A DNA stretch of 25,437 nucleotides, taken from IMG/VR virus record IMGVR_UViG_3300009086_000823, positions 1 through 25,437 of that record; one strand, 5' to 3'. Positions 7,912 to 16,584 of this stretch are shown piece after piece. Under the pieces are notes generated by a model, which was given only the letters and a program-made list of their open reading frames with translations, was not told the origin of the DNA and did not search any database. Each line of letters begins with the position of its first letter. The stretch's first letter is position 1. The position numbers and the translations under genes are program-made. Origin of the DNA: a virus.

Positions 7912-10900
7912 ATGGCTAGACGAGCAGGCGGAGGGTCTACGATTGTAGGCCCTAAGGATGTTACACCAGAACAAGAACAAGCTAGGTTAGATGAATCACT
8001 AGCAGCCCTAAGGGCTACGGCAGCCAAAGGACAGGCTGAACGTGACAAGATGGATGAAGTTATTGGGGCTACGGAAGGCCCCCTTGACTTACCTTCAGAG
8101 CAGGTTACGGAACAACTAACACAGGAAACAGAAGCTGCAAAGATCCTACCACAAATAGAGATCCCAGCGACCCCTGATGTATCTGAAGATAATACTTTAG
8201 CAGAACTATCTGCAAGACAGAGGGAAGCTGAGAGGGTGCCAGGGCTTCTTGAGCGTACAGGGATAACACCTGTAACTGAAGGTGGTACTACTAGGCTTAA
8301 AGGTGCTGAGAATGCTTTTGGTCTTGAGATGGTTGATAGGCTTAGGGGTTTTACTGATAGGGTTTCTACTCAATTAGATCCTGTATCATTACCTATATCT
8401 AGAGCTGCAGATATGGACCCTAATAATCCATTGTTTGATGATCAGCTTGAAAAGTTTAATACCGATGACCCAGAACAAACCTTACGTATGAATAAAGGTG
8501 AGGGTGCTTTAGCACTTACTAAGTCTAATGTTTTGTTGTCAAGACAAGGGTTGGGTATAGGTAAATGGAACCCTGATTGGAACCCTGCTGAAGTAGACAT
8601 TGATAGTAATGGTAAGCTTACTAACTACAACGACTTAACTACTGTGCAACCAGCAATAATTGATCCTGTATATGGCATAGGTGTAGCCTCTGTAATAGAA
8701 CCTTTTTTACTACAACAAGAAGCTATGGATGCTATTGCTGTACTTGATGAAGATCAAGGGGGAAGGCCTAAGGAAGAATCTCAGGATTTTTCTATGCAGG
8801 CTGGAGGTCGTGAACTTTTTAAAGCTTTACGTAAAATGCGTTCTGAAATTGAAGGCGAACCCTCTGACTCTTATGTGGCAGATTATGAAAACTTTACACC
8901 TGAAGCTTTTGAGCTTATTTTTAAATGGGGTTTAGATACCTATGCTCAAGCTAACCCAGAGATGGTTACAATAATTCCAGGTATTAAGGGAGAAGCTACT
9001 AGAGGTTATGCATTGACTCGTGAAGGTATGGATACGTTAGAGCGTGAAGTTGATAAGTATAGACCTGTAGACTTTGACTATCCACTTATGGTTGAGACAT
9101 CACCTGAGGGGACCTTTCAGTATGAGCAAAGGACTGCACGAGGTAGTACAGGACAGAACCCTAATAGAGATCCGTCTATAGTAGAGGAAGCTAAGTATAA
9201 CGCACACCAAGTTAACATAGTGTTTGACAATCAACGTACTAAGATTGCTACACTATTTGGTGCTCATGCACTTGCTACTGCACCTGTAGAAGGTAGACAG
9301 GAAGGTACAAACTTTACTCTTGATGCGTTTGATATAGGCCCTCAAAGATACTTGAAGATTAAGAGTATTGCTGCTAAACAACAAAGTCTTGTAGAGAAAT
9401 ATAAGATAGATCGTGAAGAGGTTAAGGCTCAAATAGAAGAAAACCCACTACCTTTCTTATATGCTAAACTTGATAGGCTTAATGAGAATATTAAGTTTAG
9501 AGAAGAGTTGGTAGAAAAGTACACTAAACCTGAAGTTATTAAGCAGCTGTACTATCAACATGCTAATAAGAATCTTGAGGTCCTTGTGAATCTAGCTAAG
9601 TATGATGGAGATACTTTTCATTATTCTTATTTTAATCAACGAGCTACCCAAAGACTAACTACTCATCAGAATAAGATGTCATTTCAAAACAATCACCTTG
9701 TACGTAACGTAGTAGGGTCTGGTGTTAAGTATGACATACGCCCTATGAGTGGTTCCCCTAATGAAGTTTCTTTCTTAGAAAACATGGGGTACTTATTCTT
9801 TGATGGTGCAGGTATGGTGCCACAAGCAGCAACTAATAGAGCAAGGCAGCACATAACCCAAAGGTCTCCTAGGTACAAGCGACTTGTAAGTATGGGGTCT
9901 AAGCTTAAGGATGCGTTAGATAACTATAACCCAGAAGTAACTAGGGGTCAGTTTAAAAACGTTAAGGTTACCCCTAAAGGTATCTCTGGTGTAGATGGTA
10001 TTAAGGCTACAATGCCTGAGTCTATTATGAATGATACTGAAGTTAAGTCTTTCTTAGATGCTATGTCAGCTGAACCTGATTCACATAAACACTTTGTACA
10101 AGTTATGGATTATCTTATAGACTTGGCTAAGTATGATGAATCTATGAAAGCAGGTAAGTCATTCCATACTTCTATAAACTCTATTGAGGTTGATGGTATT
10201 TCTAACGGACTAGCTTCTATGTTTTCTGCATTAGGTATGGAAAGTAAACTATATAGGGTTGGAGTTAAGAGGGCTGCAGGTCAGGAGAAAATCCTTGGAA
10301 ACTTTAAGGATATACCTAACAGGGATGCTTATGAAGGTAATATCAGAGCTACACTACAACAAAACCTTCAAGAGTTTTTATCAGACGATTTAGGTGTACT
10401 ATATGATTCCGCATGGATGCGTAAGTATGGTTATAATGAAACTCAAGTACCTATGCTACAAGAGATAATTAAAATTGCCTCTGATGACCGCAATGAAACT
10501 ACTTTTAAAAAAATGCCACTTATGACGTTTAGTTATGGTCAAGAGTTACCTAATTTAATTGGATCTGTATATGACACTATCTTAGGTGACCCAGAACTTA
10601 AGGCTCTTATTGAAGATGCTTTCCCTGGGGGTATCCCTAAAGCTGCTGAGTTCCTTAACGATTTTAGGAATTTAGCTATCGAGTTAACTTTAGGTAGTGA
10701 GATAACTAATTTTGCATCTAGTCTGAAAAGGTTTGTTGAAGTATCTTCTATGTATAATAGACCTGTAGTATTAGACAGTGCAGCTGGTGGTAAGATTTCT
10801 TTTGGTGGGTTTATTACTAAAGATGACCCTACTAAAAAGCAATATGCTACTAGACCTGCACCACCAATAGACAAAGGTGGTAGACAAATAAGCCGTAAGA

Positions 10901-11739
10901 AACTAGAAGCCCAGATTAAGAAAGCTAAAACACCTAAACAAAAAGAAGCTTTGCAACGTCAGCTAGATAGACTACCCCCAGAAACTAAGGTTGTTATTAA
11001 GCCTAAGGTTTCTACGTTTAGTCCTCATGCTGAGAAGCAAGGTATGATTGGTGCAAGAGCCCGAGGTTCTATACTGATTGCTTTTGGTCAGGGTTTTGAT
11101 GGTGCTACTATGCTTAATGTTTTTGCAGGTAAGAACTGGAATAATATTACTAAGCAGAATGGTGGTAGAACACCTTTTATTTTACCTATCTATGACGCTA
11201 TTGTGACTGACCTAGGTTCTATGCAAGCATCAAGACAAGCTATTAATAATTCATGGGTTGATCTAACAACTAATGGTAAGGTTCTTAAAAGTTTACAAGA
11301 TAATGTAACAGGGAATGTTGTCTATGGAAGGAAAGAGTTTAAGCGGATGGCTGAAGAGTCTCCTAAGAAACTTATAGATCAGGAAGAACATGGAATGTTA
11401 GTAGGGTATATAGCCAGTAAACTAATCCGATTAACTTCAGCTGATCCAGACCTCAAGGAAGTAGGTAGGGATTTGCGTCAAGAGTTATTGGGTGAAGGTG
11501 CTACATACTTAGACTTGTTTGCAGCTCAGGAGTTCTTACTTAAGAATGAGTATGAACTGGGTGATACTATCCCTGCACAAGTTAGCAAGTTAGTAAGGAA
11601 TGCGAATGAAAGATCAAGGAAGGTAGCTCAGAATATCAAAAAGGATTATGATATTATGGGTACTGAAGCAGAGGTACTACAGTATGCTGCTGACGATTTA
11701 AAACTTAGCAAAGTCCTTAAGACCTTTGACGAGGGATAG
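7912..11739 (+). CDS. putative virion-encapsidated single-subunit RNA polymerase (N4 vRNAP-like), 1275 aa
   Basis: A 1275-residue protein in the ejection-protein block. Residues 1-~430 show no recognised motif. Residues ~560-1120 carry the signature of the T7/N4 RNA polymerase family in order. ATQR (578-581) stands at the T/DxxGR position, followed by an F-Q-N-N block like T7 FNPQGN. VDGISNG (D761) matches motif A (T7 FDGSCSG, D537). KMPLMTFSYG (K867, Y875) has the exact Lys+8 Tyr spacing of T7 K631/Y639. FGQGFDGAT (1058-1066) corresponds to T7 FVHSQDGSH, and LPIYDAIVTD (D1095) to motif C (T7 LIHDSFGT, D812). Gaps between motifs (D761 to Y875 114, D761 to D1095 334) lie between those of T7 and N4. 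Deviations are Q for G in T/DxxGR, T863 where T7 has R627, and Tyr for His before the motif C Asp. N4 vRNAP is also an ejected virion protein. Promoter choice is unknown. Confidence 0.75.
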   Translation: MARRAGGGSTIVGPKDVTPEQEQARLDESLAALRATAAKGQAERDKMDEVIGATEGPLDLPSEQVTEQLTQETEAAKILPQIEIPATPDVSEDNTLAELSARQREAERVPGLLERTGITPVTEGGTTRLKGAENAFGLEMVDRLRGFTDRVSTQLDPVSLPISRAADMDPNNPLFDDQLEKFNTDDPEQTLRMNKGEGALALTKSNVLLSRQGLGIGKWNPDWNPAEVDIDSNGKLTNYNDLTTVQPAIIDPVYGIGVASVIEPFLLQQEAMDAIAVLDEDQGGRPKEESQDFSMQAGGRELFKALRKMRSEIEGEPSDSYVADYENFTPEAFELIFKWGLDTYAQANPEMVTIIPGIKGEATRGYALTREGMDTLEREVDKYRPVDFDYPLMVETSPEGTFQYEQRTARGSTGQNPNRDPSIVEEAKYNAHQVNIVFDNQRTKIATLFGAHALATAPVEGRQEGTNFTLDAFDIGPQRYLKIKSIAAKQQSLVEKYKIDREEVKAQIEENPLPFLYAKLDRLNENIKFREELVEKYTKPEVIKQLYYQHANKNLEVLVNLAKYDGDTFHYSYFNQRATQRLTTHQNKMSFQNNHLVRNVVGSGVKYDIRPMSGSPNEVSFLENMGYLFFDGAGMVPQAATNRARQHITQRSPRYKRLVSMGSKLKDALDNYNPEVTRGQFKNVKVTPKGISGVDGIKATMPESIMNDTEVKSFLDAMSAEPDSHKHFVQVMDYLIDLAKYDESMKAGKSFHTSINSIEVDGISNGLASMFSALGMESKLYRVGVKRAAGQEKILGNFKDIPNRDAYEGNIRATLQQNLQEFLSDDLGVLYDSAWMRKYGYNETQVPMLQEIIKIASDDRNETTFKKMPLMTFSYGQELPNLIGSVYDTILGDPELKALIEDAFPGGIPKAAEFLNDFRNLAIELTLGSEITNFASSLKRFVEVSSMYNRPVVLDSAAGGKISFGGFITKDDPTKKQYATRPAPPIDKGGRQISRKKLEAQIKKAKTPKQKEALQRQLDRLPPETKVVIKPKVSTFSPHAEKQGMIGARARGSILIAFGQGFDGATMLNVFAGKNWNNITKQNGGRTPFILPIYDAIVTDLGSMQASRQAINNSWVDLTTNGKVLKSLQDNVTGNVVYGRKEFKRMAEESPKKLIDQEEHGMLVGYIASKLIRLTSADPDLKEVGRDLRQELLGEGATYLDLFAAQEFLLKNEYELGDTIPAQVSKLVRNANERSRKVAQNIKKDYDIMGTEAEVLQYAADDLKLSKVLKTFDEG

Positions 11740-11766
11740 GAACTTACCCGACTTATACTAATAGCA

Positions 11767-11793
11767 ATAAAAAAAGGGGCCCGCTAAGGCCCC
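11767..11793 (-). terminator. Rho-independent terminator for the leftward transcripts
   Basis: GGGGCC...GGCCCC stem (11776-11793) with a 6-base loop. On the - strand it is followed by a run of T (the + strand A-run at 11769-11775). It lies 31 bases past the stop of the last leftward gene. Confidence 0.85.
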
Positions 11794-11797
11794 TCTT

Positions 11798-11825
11798 GGA
11801 CCCCTTAATTGGGGTCCTTTTTTTT
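11798..11825 (+). terminator. Rho-independent terminator for the rightward virion genes
   Basis: GGACCCC...GGGGTCC, a 7-base-pair stem (11798-11817) with loop TTAATT, followed on the + strand by eight T (11818-11825). It lies 58 bases past the stop of the virion RNA polymerase gene. The T-run touches the stop codon of the convergent leftward gene. Confidence 0.9.
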
Positions 11826-12090
11826 AATAACCTTTCTTATTTAAGATAGGCTCTGCATGGTTAACGGTAGCTCTAGCTTTGTTTGCTAGATCGTTAGCCA
11901 TACTTTCAGCTACCTCAGGGTCTAAGCCCTGGGCAATGTACCCTGCAAAGTTCTCTGCAGCTACATGTTCGATGATAGCATCATTGATCTCTGGTGTGTA
12001 CGCTAGCTTAGGGTCTAGTCCTAACTCCTCAACGTAATCCATATCATCAATGCCATCATGCCTCATAATGTTATAAGACTTCTTACTCAT
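11824..12090 (-). CDS. hypothetical protein, 88 aa
   Basis: The last gene of the leftward block. The 88-residue protein is acidic and helical with the pattern LDPKLAYTPEINDAIIEHVAAENFAGYIAQGLDPEVAE. It looks like a small phage protein of a recurrent type, but I cannot assign a function. The start overlaps the end of the 69-residue gene by eight bases, which suggests coupled translation. There is no signal peptide or membrane segment. Confidence 0.75.
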   Translation of the reverse strand: MSKKSYNIMRHDGIDDMDYVEELGLDPKLAYTPEINDAIIEHVAAENFAGYIAQGLDPEVAESMANDLANKARATVNHAEPILNKKGY

Positions 12091-12292
12091 ACTCCACTTC
12101 CTTATATACTTTACCGATTGATATATTAATAAATGGTAATAGGATTATAACCCCTTCCATACACATGGTATCTATATCACCAGTCTCTCTGTTCATTGTC
12201 CATACTGGCCGTGAGTCTACAAACTCAAGGTCAATACCCACTCCATTTCTTATCTCACCAGATATAATGGTATCTTTAATACTAAAATTCAT
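12083..12292 (-). CDS. hypothetical protein, 69 aa
   Basis: A small protein whose ATG overlaps the stop of the MazG-like gene (TAATG arrangement). It is probably beta-rich, with alternating hydrophobic residues and a hydrophobic strand near the C-terminus (GVIILLPFINISIG). No function is recognised. Membership in the leftward early/middle block is clear from overlaps on both sides. Confidence 0.7.
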   Translation of the reverse strand: MNFSIKDTIISGEIRNGVGIDLEFVDSRPVWTMNRETGDIDTMCMEGVIILLPFINISIGKVYKEVEYE

Positions 12293-12630
12293 TACTCATC
12301 CTTTACGAATACGCCGTCAACCATTCGCCCTGTTCGTGTACTGATAACCTCATAGGCTTGATTGAGACAATCGTACAGGTTAGTGTTCCAAAGCTTTGAT
12401 TGCATGATTAGTGTTACAAGTATATCACCAATAGCATCCACAGCTTCCTCTCTGTCCTCAGCCTTGATGGCATCAAACAACTCTATTACTTCCTCTTCTG
12501 TCTTGGAGAACTGCTTTAGCTTACGCTCAGTAGACGGAGGAGCATCTGTAAGGATACCCTTAGACCACCCCCAATCAACTACTTTAGATTCCAGATCTTC
12601 AAATATTTCATAACCACTAGACATCTTCAT
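12292..12630 (-). CDS. MazG-like nucleotide pyrophosphohydrolase, 112 aa
   Basis: A member of the all-alpha NTP pyrophosphohydrolase superfamily (MazG/dUTPase-2 type). The metal-binding signature is visible: E47xxE50 in KTEEEVIELFDA, then E62xxD65 and D69 in REEAVDAIGDILVTL. These enzymes hydrolyse (d)NTPs to the monophosphate and pyrophosphate. In phages they are thought to clean up nucleotide pools or interfere with the host stringent response. The exact substrate cannot be read from the sequence. The start is supported by GGAGG six bases upstream of the ATG, inside the previous gene. It lies directly downstream of the RNA polymerase gene together with other small proteins. Confidence 0.85.
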   Translation of the reverse strand: MKMSSGYEIFEDLESKVVDWGWSKGILTDAPPSTERKLKQFSKTEEEVIELFDAIKAEDREEAVDAIGDILVTLIMQSKLWNTNLYDCLNQAYEVISTRTGRMVDGVFVKDE

Positions 12631-12841
12631 TCATTACCTCCAAGGACCCAAGGGAAATCATATTAGCGTAGAGTTGGAACGCACCAATGATGGCTACGTT
12701 AGATACCCTACCGTTATACTTAAGGATTATTTCTTCAAGGTCAGTGACTAAAGCCTCCTCAATCTTGAAGTGATCTTCCGTTAAAACTGGTGTGTCTGTA
12801 TCTACGACACCAGGCATTGTTAATACTTTTTTATTTTTCAT
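12617..12841 (-). CDS. hypothetical protein, 74 aa
   Basis: A small protein with AAGGAT before its ATG. It ends inside the start region of the MazG-like gene. The pattern is a charged N-terminus (MKNKKVLTMPG), then an acidic helix (KIEEALVTDLEEIILKYNG) and a hydrophobic helix (VSNVAIIGAFQLYANMISLG). No function is recognised. Context suggests an accessory protein made with the RNA polymerase and MazG-like enzyme. Confidence 0.7.
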   Translation of the reverse strand: MKNKKVLTMPGVVDTDTPVLTEDHFKIEEALVTDLEEIILKYNGRVSNVAIIGAFQLYANMISLGSLEVMNEDV

Positions 12842-12855
12842 ATGTAATCCTTAGG

Positions 12856-14952
12856 TTAAGAAAAGAAATAATCTGAGCTAACTACTTCCTCTACTTTGAG
12901 GGTTCCTAGCTCGGGTTGTTGTACAGAGTATCCTTTGAAGTTTTCAATCAACATGGATTGTATTCTATCAAAGAAGTTGTTTACGTTGTATAGCATAGCA
13001 AATTGCCACTTAGTGTGCTCGACTAATTTATCTATGTCACAAGCATGGGTAGAGAATGAATCATGGATAGCCCCAAAGGTCCCAGGGAATGCTTCAATAA
13101 CCTTAGCCATATGGGCTGCATCCATTGAGTGTACAAAGTTAGGTGAACACCCAGATGCAAAGGACCTTCTACAAGGTATTCTGTTACCCTCTTTCGTGGT
13201 TACAGGTATCTTTACACTATGTCCTATCCTACCTACTGTACGTATGGTGCTTCGGAACGTCATGTTCTTTTGCTTCCATACCTCATAGAGCACAGGGAAC
13301 CCTGAGGGTGTAGTCCATTGTAGACAAGTCTCTCCGCTTTCGATTATAAAGTTAGTTACCTTCTGCAGAAACTTCATGGTCTTTAGGGGACCAACACATG
13401 TATCGTTAATAGCAAGGATTAGATTACGTGCAAGTAACTCAGAGTCCTCTTTGGTTACCTTATACTTCTTATGGTAACCTTCAACCTTACAATCATGATA
13501 CATATTCTCTGCTATCTTACGTTGACCTGCAGAGTAGGCTCTTGTCATAGACCCACGTTTAGCGATCCCTTTCCTAATACACTTCATTGGCATATTACGT
13601 TCAGCAAACCAATCAGGCATTCTCTTTATTAATCGTTTAGCTACTTGTACATAGAAGTCTTTCTGTATCTCTTGGGGTACAAGGGACACTAACTCACCTG
13701 CTTGTTTGTCTTTGGACATTGCAGCTAGGTGTTGCCACCCATTGTTACTGCCATCTACAGGTATTGGTAAGTGTGACTTGTAATCCTCACCAGTATCAAG
13801 GTATCCCTTAAGGTCCAGTGCACATGCCAATAGAGTTACTGGTTTCTCTGCGTCCATCTTGAACTCCAGGTTCTTTGCAGAATCCAGAATCATATTGATG
13901 TTCTTCAGAGTCCATTGTGCTCTATCATCTAAGGTCATCTTGTCTACTGATATAGTATCCAAGCCTTCCTCTTCTAAGTGTGCCTTGTAATCTTTGCTTA
14001 GCCACGGCATAGTCTCCAGCTCATCTAACGTATATGACTTGTTGTATGAACAGGCAGTATGTATGCACAGCCAATAGTAACCTCGAGGTCCTAGGCGTTT
14101 ACCTTCATCAAACTCAAACAAACCCTTAGCTATATCAGAGCCTTGGAAGTTTAAGAATGATTCCGTGTAGTATACCCTACCTCTATAATCACATTCGACT
14201 GCTTGATAGAAAGTCTGATCACCAATTGCATTAGCCTTGTTCAGTACGAACTTCATTTCAATACGTTTAGACTTACCCTTATCGGATGAGTCTTTCATAT
14301 CTACAAACTTAGATACGTTATCTCTCATAGCCTTTACAAGGGTAGTGTTTAAACGCCATGGAACTCTCTGTAGCTTGTCTAAAGCTTTTACAAAGGGCTC
14401 ATCAAGGCATTGGTTAAAGTCTCTCTCAGAGGTCATACGTTTGATATACGGCCTCTTGGTTATTGGGTTACGTAATCCAGTTATACGTGGGAATTTCCTG
14501 AAGCTAGTACCTGTTAAGGTTGACCCTTCATATGCGGGTGGTATGTCTCCTAGTTCTTCCCAAGTATCTGTAAGGTATATCACATAGGGTGCACGATAAC
14601 CTTCATACTCACGTTCAAGCTCCATGTACCCTAAGATTATAAAGGCTTCTACAAACAAATCACCTACACAGAATAACTCTGTATACGTACTGTTAGTTAA
14701 ACCTATCCTGGATACTACAGCTAACCCTATGGCTGATGATGTAGCGGTTAGTTTGAATGGTTTCCCATGGGCCCTACGGGACTTTAGGAACACACTCTGT
14801 GCAGCCTGTACTGCTGCAATAACTAACTCCTCATAGTCAACACCATAATCTACATGCCTGTTTAACAACTCGATGCCCGAGTGATTCCTACCTCGGGCAC
14901 CTTCTCTATTACTCCTTATATACTCTGCTACTTTATGGATAGCATTAGTCAT
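12856..14952 (-). CDS. single-subunit DNA-directed RNA polymerase (T7 family), 698 aa
   Basis: A clear T7-type RNA polymerase. DYRGR lies at 255-259, motif A PVDGSNNGWQH with D400, motif B AKRGSMTRAYSAG with K465 and Y473 (T7 K631/Y639), SPNFVHSMDAAH at 603-614, and motif C AIHDSFSTHACD with D631 (T7 D812). All catalytic positions are present, except that K461 stands where T7 has R627. The protein is ~185 residues shorter than T7 gp1. Most of the loss is ahead of DYRGR (residue 255 against 421 in T7), in the part that holds promoter-binding elements in T7. Such shortening recalls the second RNA polymerase of N4, which is split in two chains and needs helper proteins. The ATG directly follows the primase-helicase stop, with GGAG in the primase end. 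It would transcribe phage genes in the cytoplasm. Confidence 0.95.
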   Translation of the reverse strand: MTNAIHKVAEYIRSNREGARGRNHSGIELLNRHVDYGVDYEELVIAAVQAAQSVFLKSRRAHGKPFKLTATSSAIGLAVVSRIGLTNSTYTELFCVGDLFVEAFIILGYMELEREYEGYRAPYVIYLTDTWEELGDIPPAYEGSTLTGTSFRKFPRITGLRNPITKRPYIKRMTSERDFNQCLDEPFVKALDKLQRVPWRLNTTLVKAMRDNVSKFVDMKDSSDKGKSKRIEMKFVLNKANAIGDQTFYQAVECDYRGRVYYTESFLNFQGSDIAKGLFEFDEGKRLGPRGYYWLCIHTACSYNKSYTLDELETMPWLSKDYKAHLEEEGLDTISVDKMTLDDRAQWTLKNINMILDSAKNLEFKMDAEKPVTLLACALDLKGYLDTGEDYKSHLPIPVDGSNNGWQHLAAMSKDKQAGELVSLVPQEIQKDFYVQVAKRLIKRMPDWFAERNMPMKCIRKGIAKRGSMTRAYSAGQRKIAENMYHDCKVEGYHKKYKVTKEDSELLARNLILAINDTCVGPLKTMKFLQKVTNFIIESGETCLQWTTPSGFPVLYEVWKQKNMTFRSTIRTVGRIGHSVKIPVTTKEGNRIPCRRSFASGCSPNFVHSMDAAHMAKVIEAFPGTFGAIHDSFSTHACDIDKLVEHTKWQFAMLYNVNNFFDRIQSMLIENFKGYSVQQPELGTLKVEEVVSSDYFFS

Positions 14953-16566
14953 CTAAGCTCCTGCATTGTAGTCTAAGAAATCTACTTGACCTTTCAATCG
15001 TTTTGTTCTCTGGTCATAGTAGGCAGAACCACAGTCACCTGTGAGACCAGTAAATCTGGACTTGAGAACTCTCAGGTGTATGGTGTTGCGCTCATCTTCA
15101 TTCTGTGCAATTAAGTTACGTGCAAAGGTAATGATGTCAAAGCTAATTTGTTTGATCGAACCTGACCCCTTGATGTCATCAATAGAAGCTAGGTGTCCCT
15201 CTTCGAAGGACTTACCCTGAGACTTACGTAGGTGGGATATAATACCCAACCATACATCATGCTTCTTAACTACCTTAAGTAAGTCAGACATGATAGCATC
15301 AATAGCTTCATTACCTGTCTTACCATCAGAGCCTTCTGACACTGCAATAGTTATGTGGTCAAGCACTAGGTATTTACAGCCTAGTAAACAAAGGTTTTCT
15401 ATCTGATCTATAAGAGATGAATCTGATACAGCACCGTTGTGATCAAGCAAAATGAGACGATTATCTCCAAATACTTTATCAAAAGCTTTTCTCTCCTGTT
15501 CTTCTGTAGGATCTTCAGGTGTAAACATCTGTATAAACTTTTGAGCGGAGTCACCGATAGATTCCTCTAGTGATATCATCCCTATGTTATCTTCGGTTTC
15601 TGTCTTCAGTTGTAAGATGATCTCCTTGATCATTGTTGATTTACCGCTACCTGTACCTGAGGTAAACAGAGTAATCTCTCCCTGCCTCATACCTGATAGC
15701 TTATCGTTAAGTCCTTCTAGACACTTGGGGTAAGGCACAGATTTAACTGTCTTACGTTTAGTAAACTCCTCCCAAATATCTTCCCCTCTTACTACGCTTG
15801 CTGGGGTATACTGTCTAGCACCCCAGAAAGCACTGATGATTGCAGAGTGACCATGCTTTATTAGTGTTTCACATGGGTCATTCTCTGGCAAGTGTGCTAC
15901 CTTTACTTTATCCCAACCAATAATCTTGGCGGCCTTGTCGATAGCTTTCTCACCTGCTTCATCTTGGTCGAACATAAGTACAACCGTATCAAAAGATCTT
16001 ACCCACTCCCTGTTAGCAATCAATGGGTTTAGATTACTAGATGAGGGCAGGGAAACTACAGGGTATATCTTTCCACTTTGACTTAAGTTTGCTTGGGCTA
16101 CAGCCATAGCATCCAACTCACCCTCAGTGATAGTCAAAGTCTTACCGCCCCGACTAAAGGACGATTGACCAAAGAGTTCAATGTCAGAGAAGTTACCCTT
16201 GACCTTGAAGGCCTTAGGTAGTTCTCGTATCTTGAACGCTGTAGTCTTACCCTTAACTGTGTAAGGATAGTAGTGTGCCTCGATAGTACCATCCATATTG
16301 TACGATACTTTCATTCCATAGTGCATTGCAACTTGCTTAGTGATGCCTCTCTCTTGAACCCCACGGGTATCATAGGATTCAATTGTTTCTAATGTTTCAG
16401 TTGCTACTGGAGTCTTTGGTTCTGGCATATCAGTTTCTCTATCTTTTTCTACTGTAACTTTCCCACAAACAAAACACTTACCAATACCGTTGGAGTACAT
16501 ACCAACGCCATCAGAAGATCCACAATGTTTACAGGGCATATGTTTTACAAATCTATCTTTAGTCAT
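14953..16566 (-). CDS. primase-helicase (T7 gp4-like)
   Basis: A bifunctional replication protein. Numbering is from a GTG at 16575 (540 aa). The ATG at 16566 is three codons further in and is preferred, though neither has a strong ribosome binding site. Zinc finger: C15xxC18...C34xxC37. TOPRIM: E151-G-E-L-D and FDQDEAG (D203, D205). RecA-type helicase: Walker A GTGSGKST (307-314), catalytic Glu in ISLEES (E337), Walker B LVLDH (D406), H448 in SHLRK, and an arginine in LKSRFTG near 507 like the T7 finger R522. It would synthesise primers and unwind the fork as a hexameric ring with the DNA polymerase. Length and domain order match the family (T7 gp4 is 566 aa). Confidence 0.95.
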   Translation of the reverse strand: MTKDRFVKHMPCKHCGSSDGVGMYSNGIGKCFVCGKVTVEKDRETDMPEPKTPVATETLETIESYDTRGVQERGITKQVAMHYGMKVSYNMDGTIEAHYYPYTVKGKTTAFKIRELPKAFKVKGNFSDIELFGQSSFSRGGKTLTITEGELDAMAVAQANLSQSGKIYPVVSLPSSSNLNPLIANREWVRSFDTVVLMFDQDEAGEKAIDKAAKIIGWDKVKVAHLPENDPCETLIKHGHSAIISAFWGARQYTPASVVRGEDIWEEFTKRKTVKSVPYPKCLEGLNDKLSGMRQGEITLFTSGTGSGKSTMIKEIILQLKTETEDNIGMISLEESIGDSAQKFIQMFTPEDPTEEQERKAFDKVFGDNRLILLDHNGAVSDSSLIDQIENLCLLGCKYLVLDHITIAVSEGSDGKTGNEAIDAIMSDLLKVVKKHDVWLGIISHLRKSQGKSFEEGHLASIDDIKGSGSIKQISFDIITFARNLIAQNEDERNTIHLRVLKSRFTGLTGDCGSAYYDQRTKRLKGQVDFLDYNAGA

Positions 16567-16584
16567 TAAGACCACCGCTGTTCT

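Noticed and set aside
7912-11739. Calling the 1275-aa protein just a structural or hypothetical protein
   Set aside because: At least four RNA polymerase motifs appear in the right order and with near-family spacing; chance is an unlikely explanation.
12896-13288. Rightward 130-aa reading frame
   Set aside because: Antisense shadow of the end of the 698-aa RNA polymerase gene, with no ribosome binding site and no family-like sequence.
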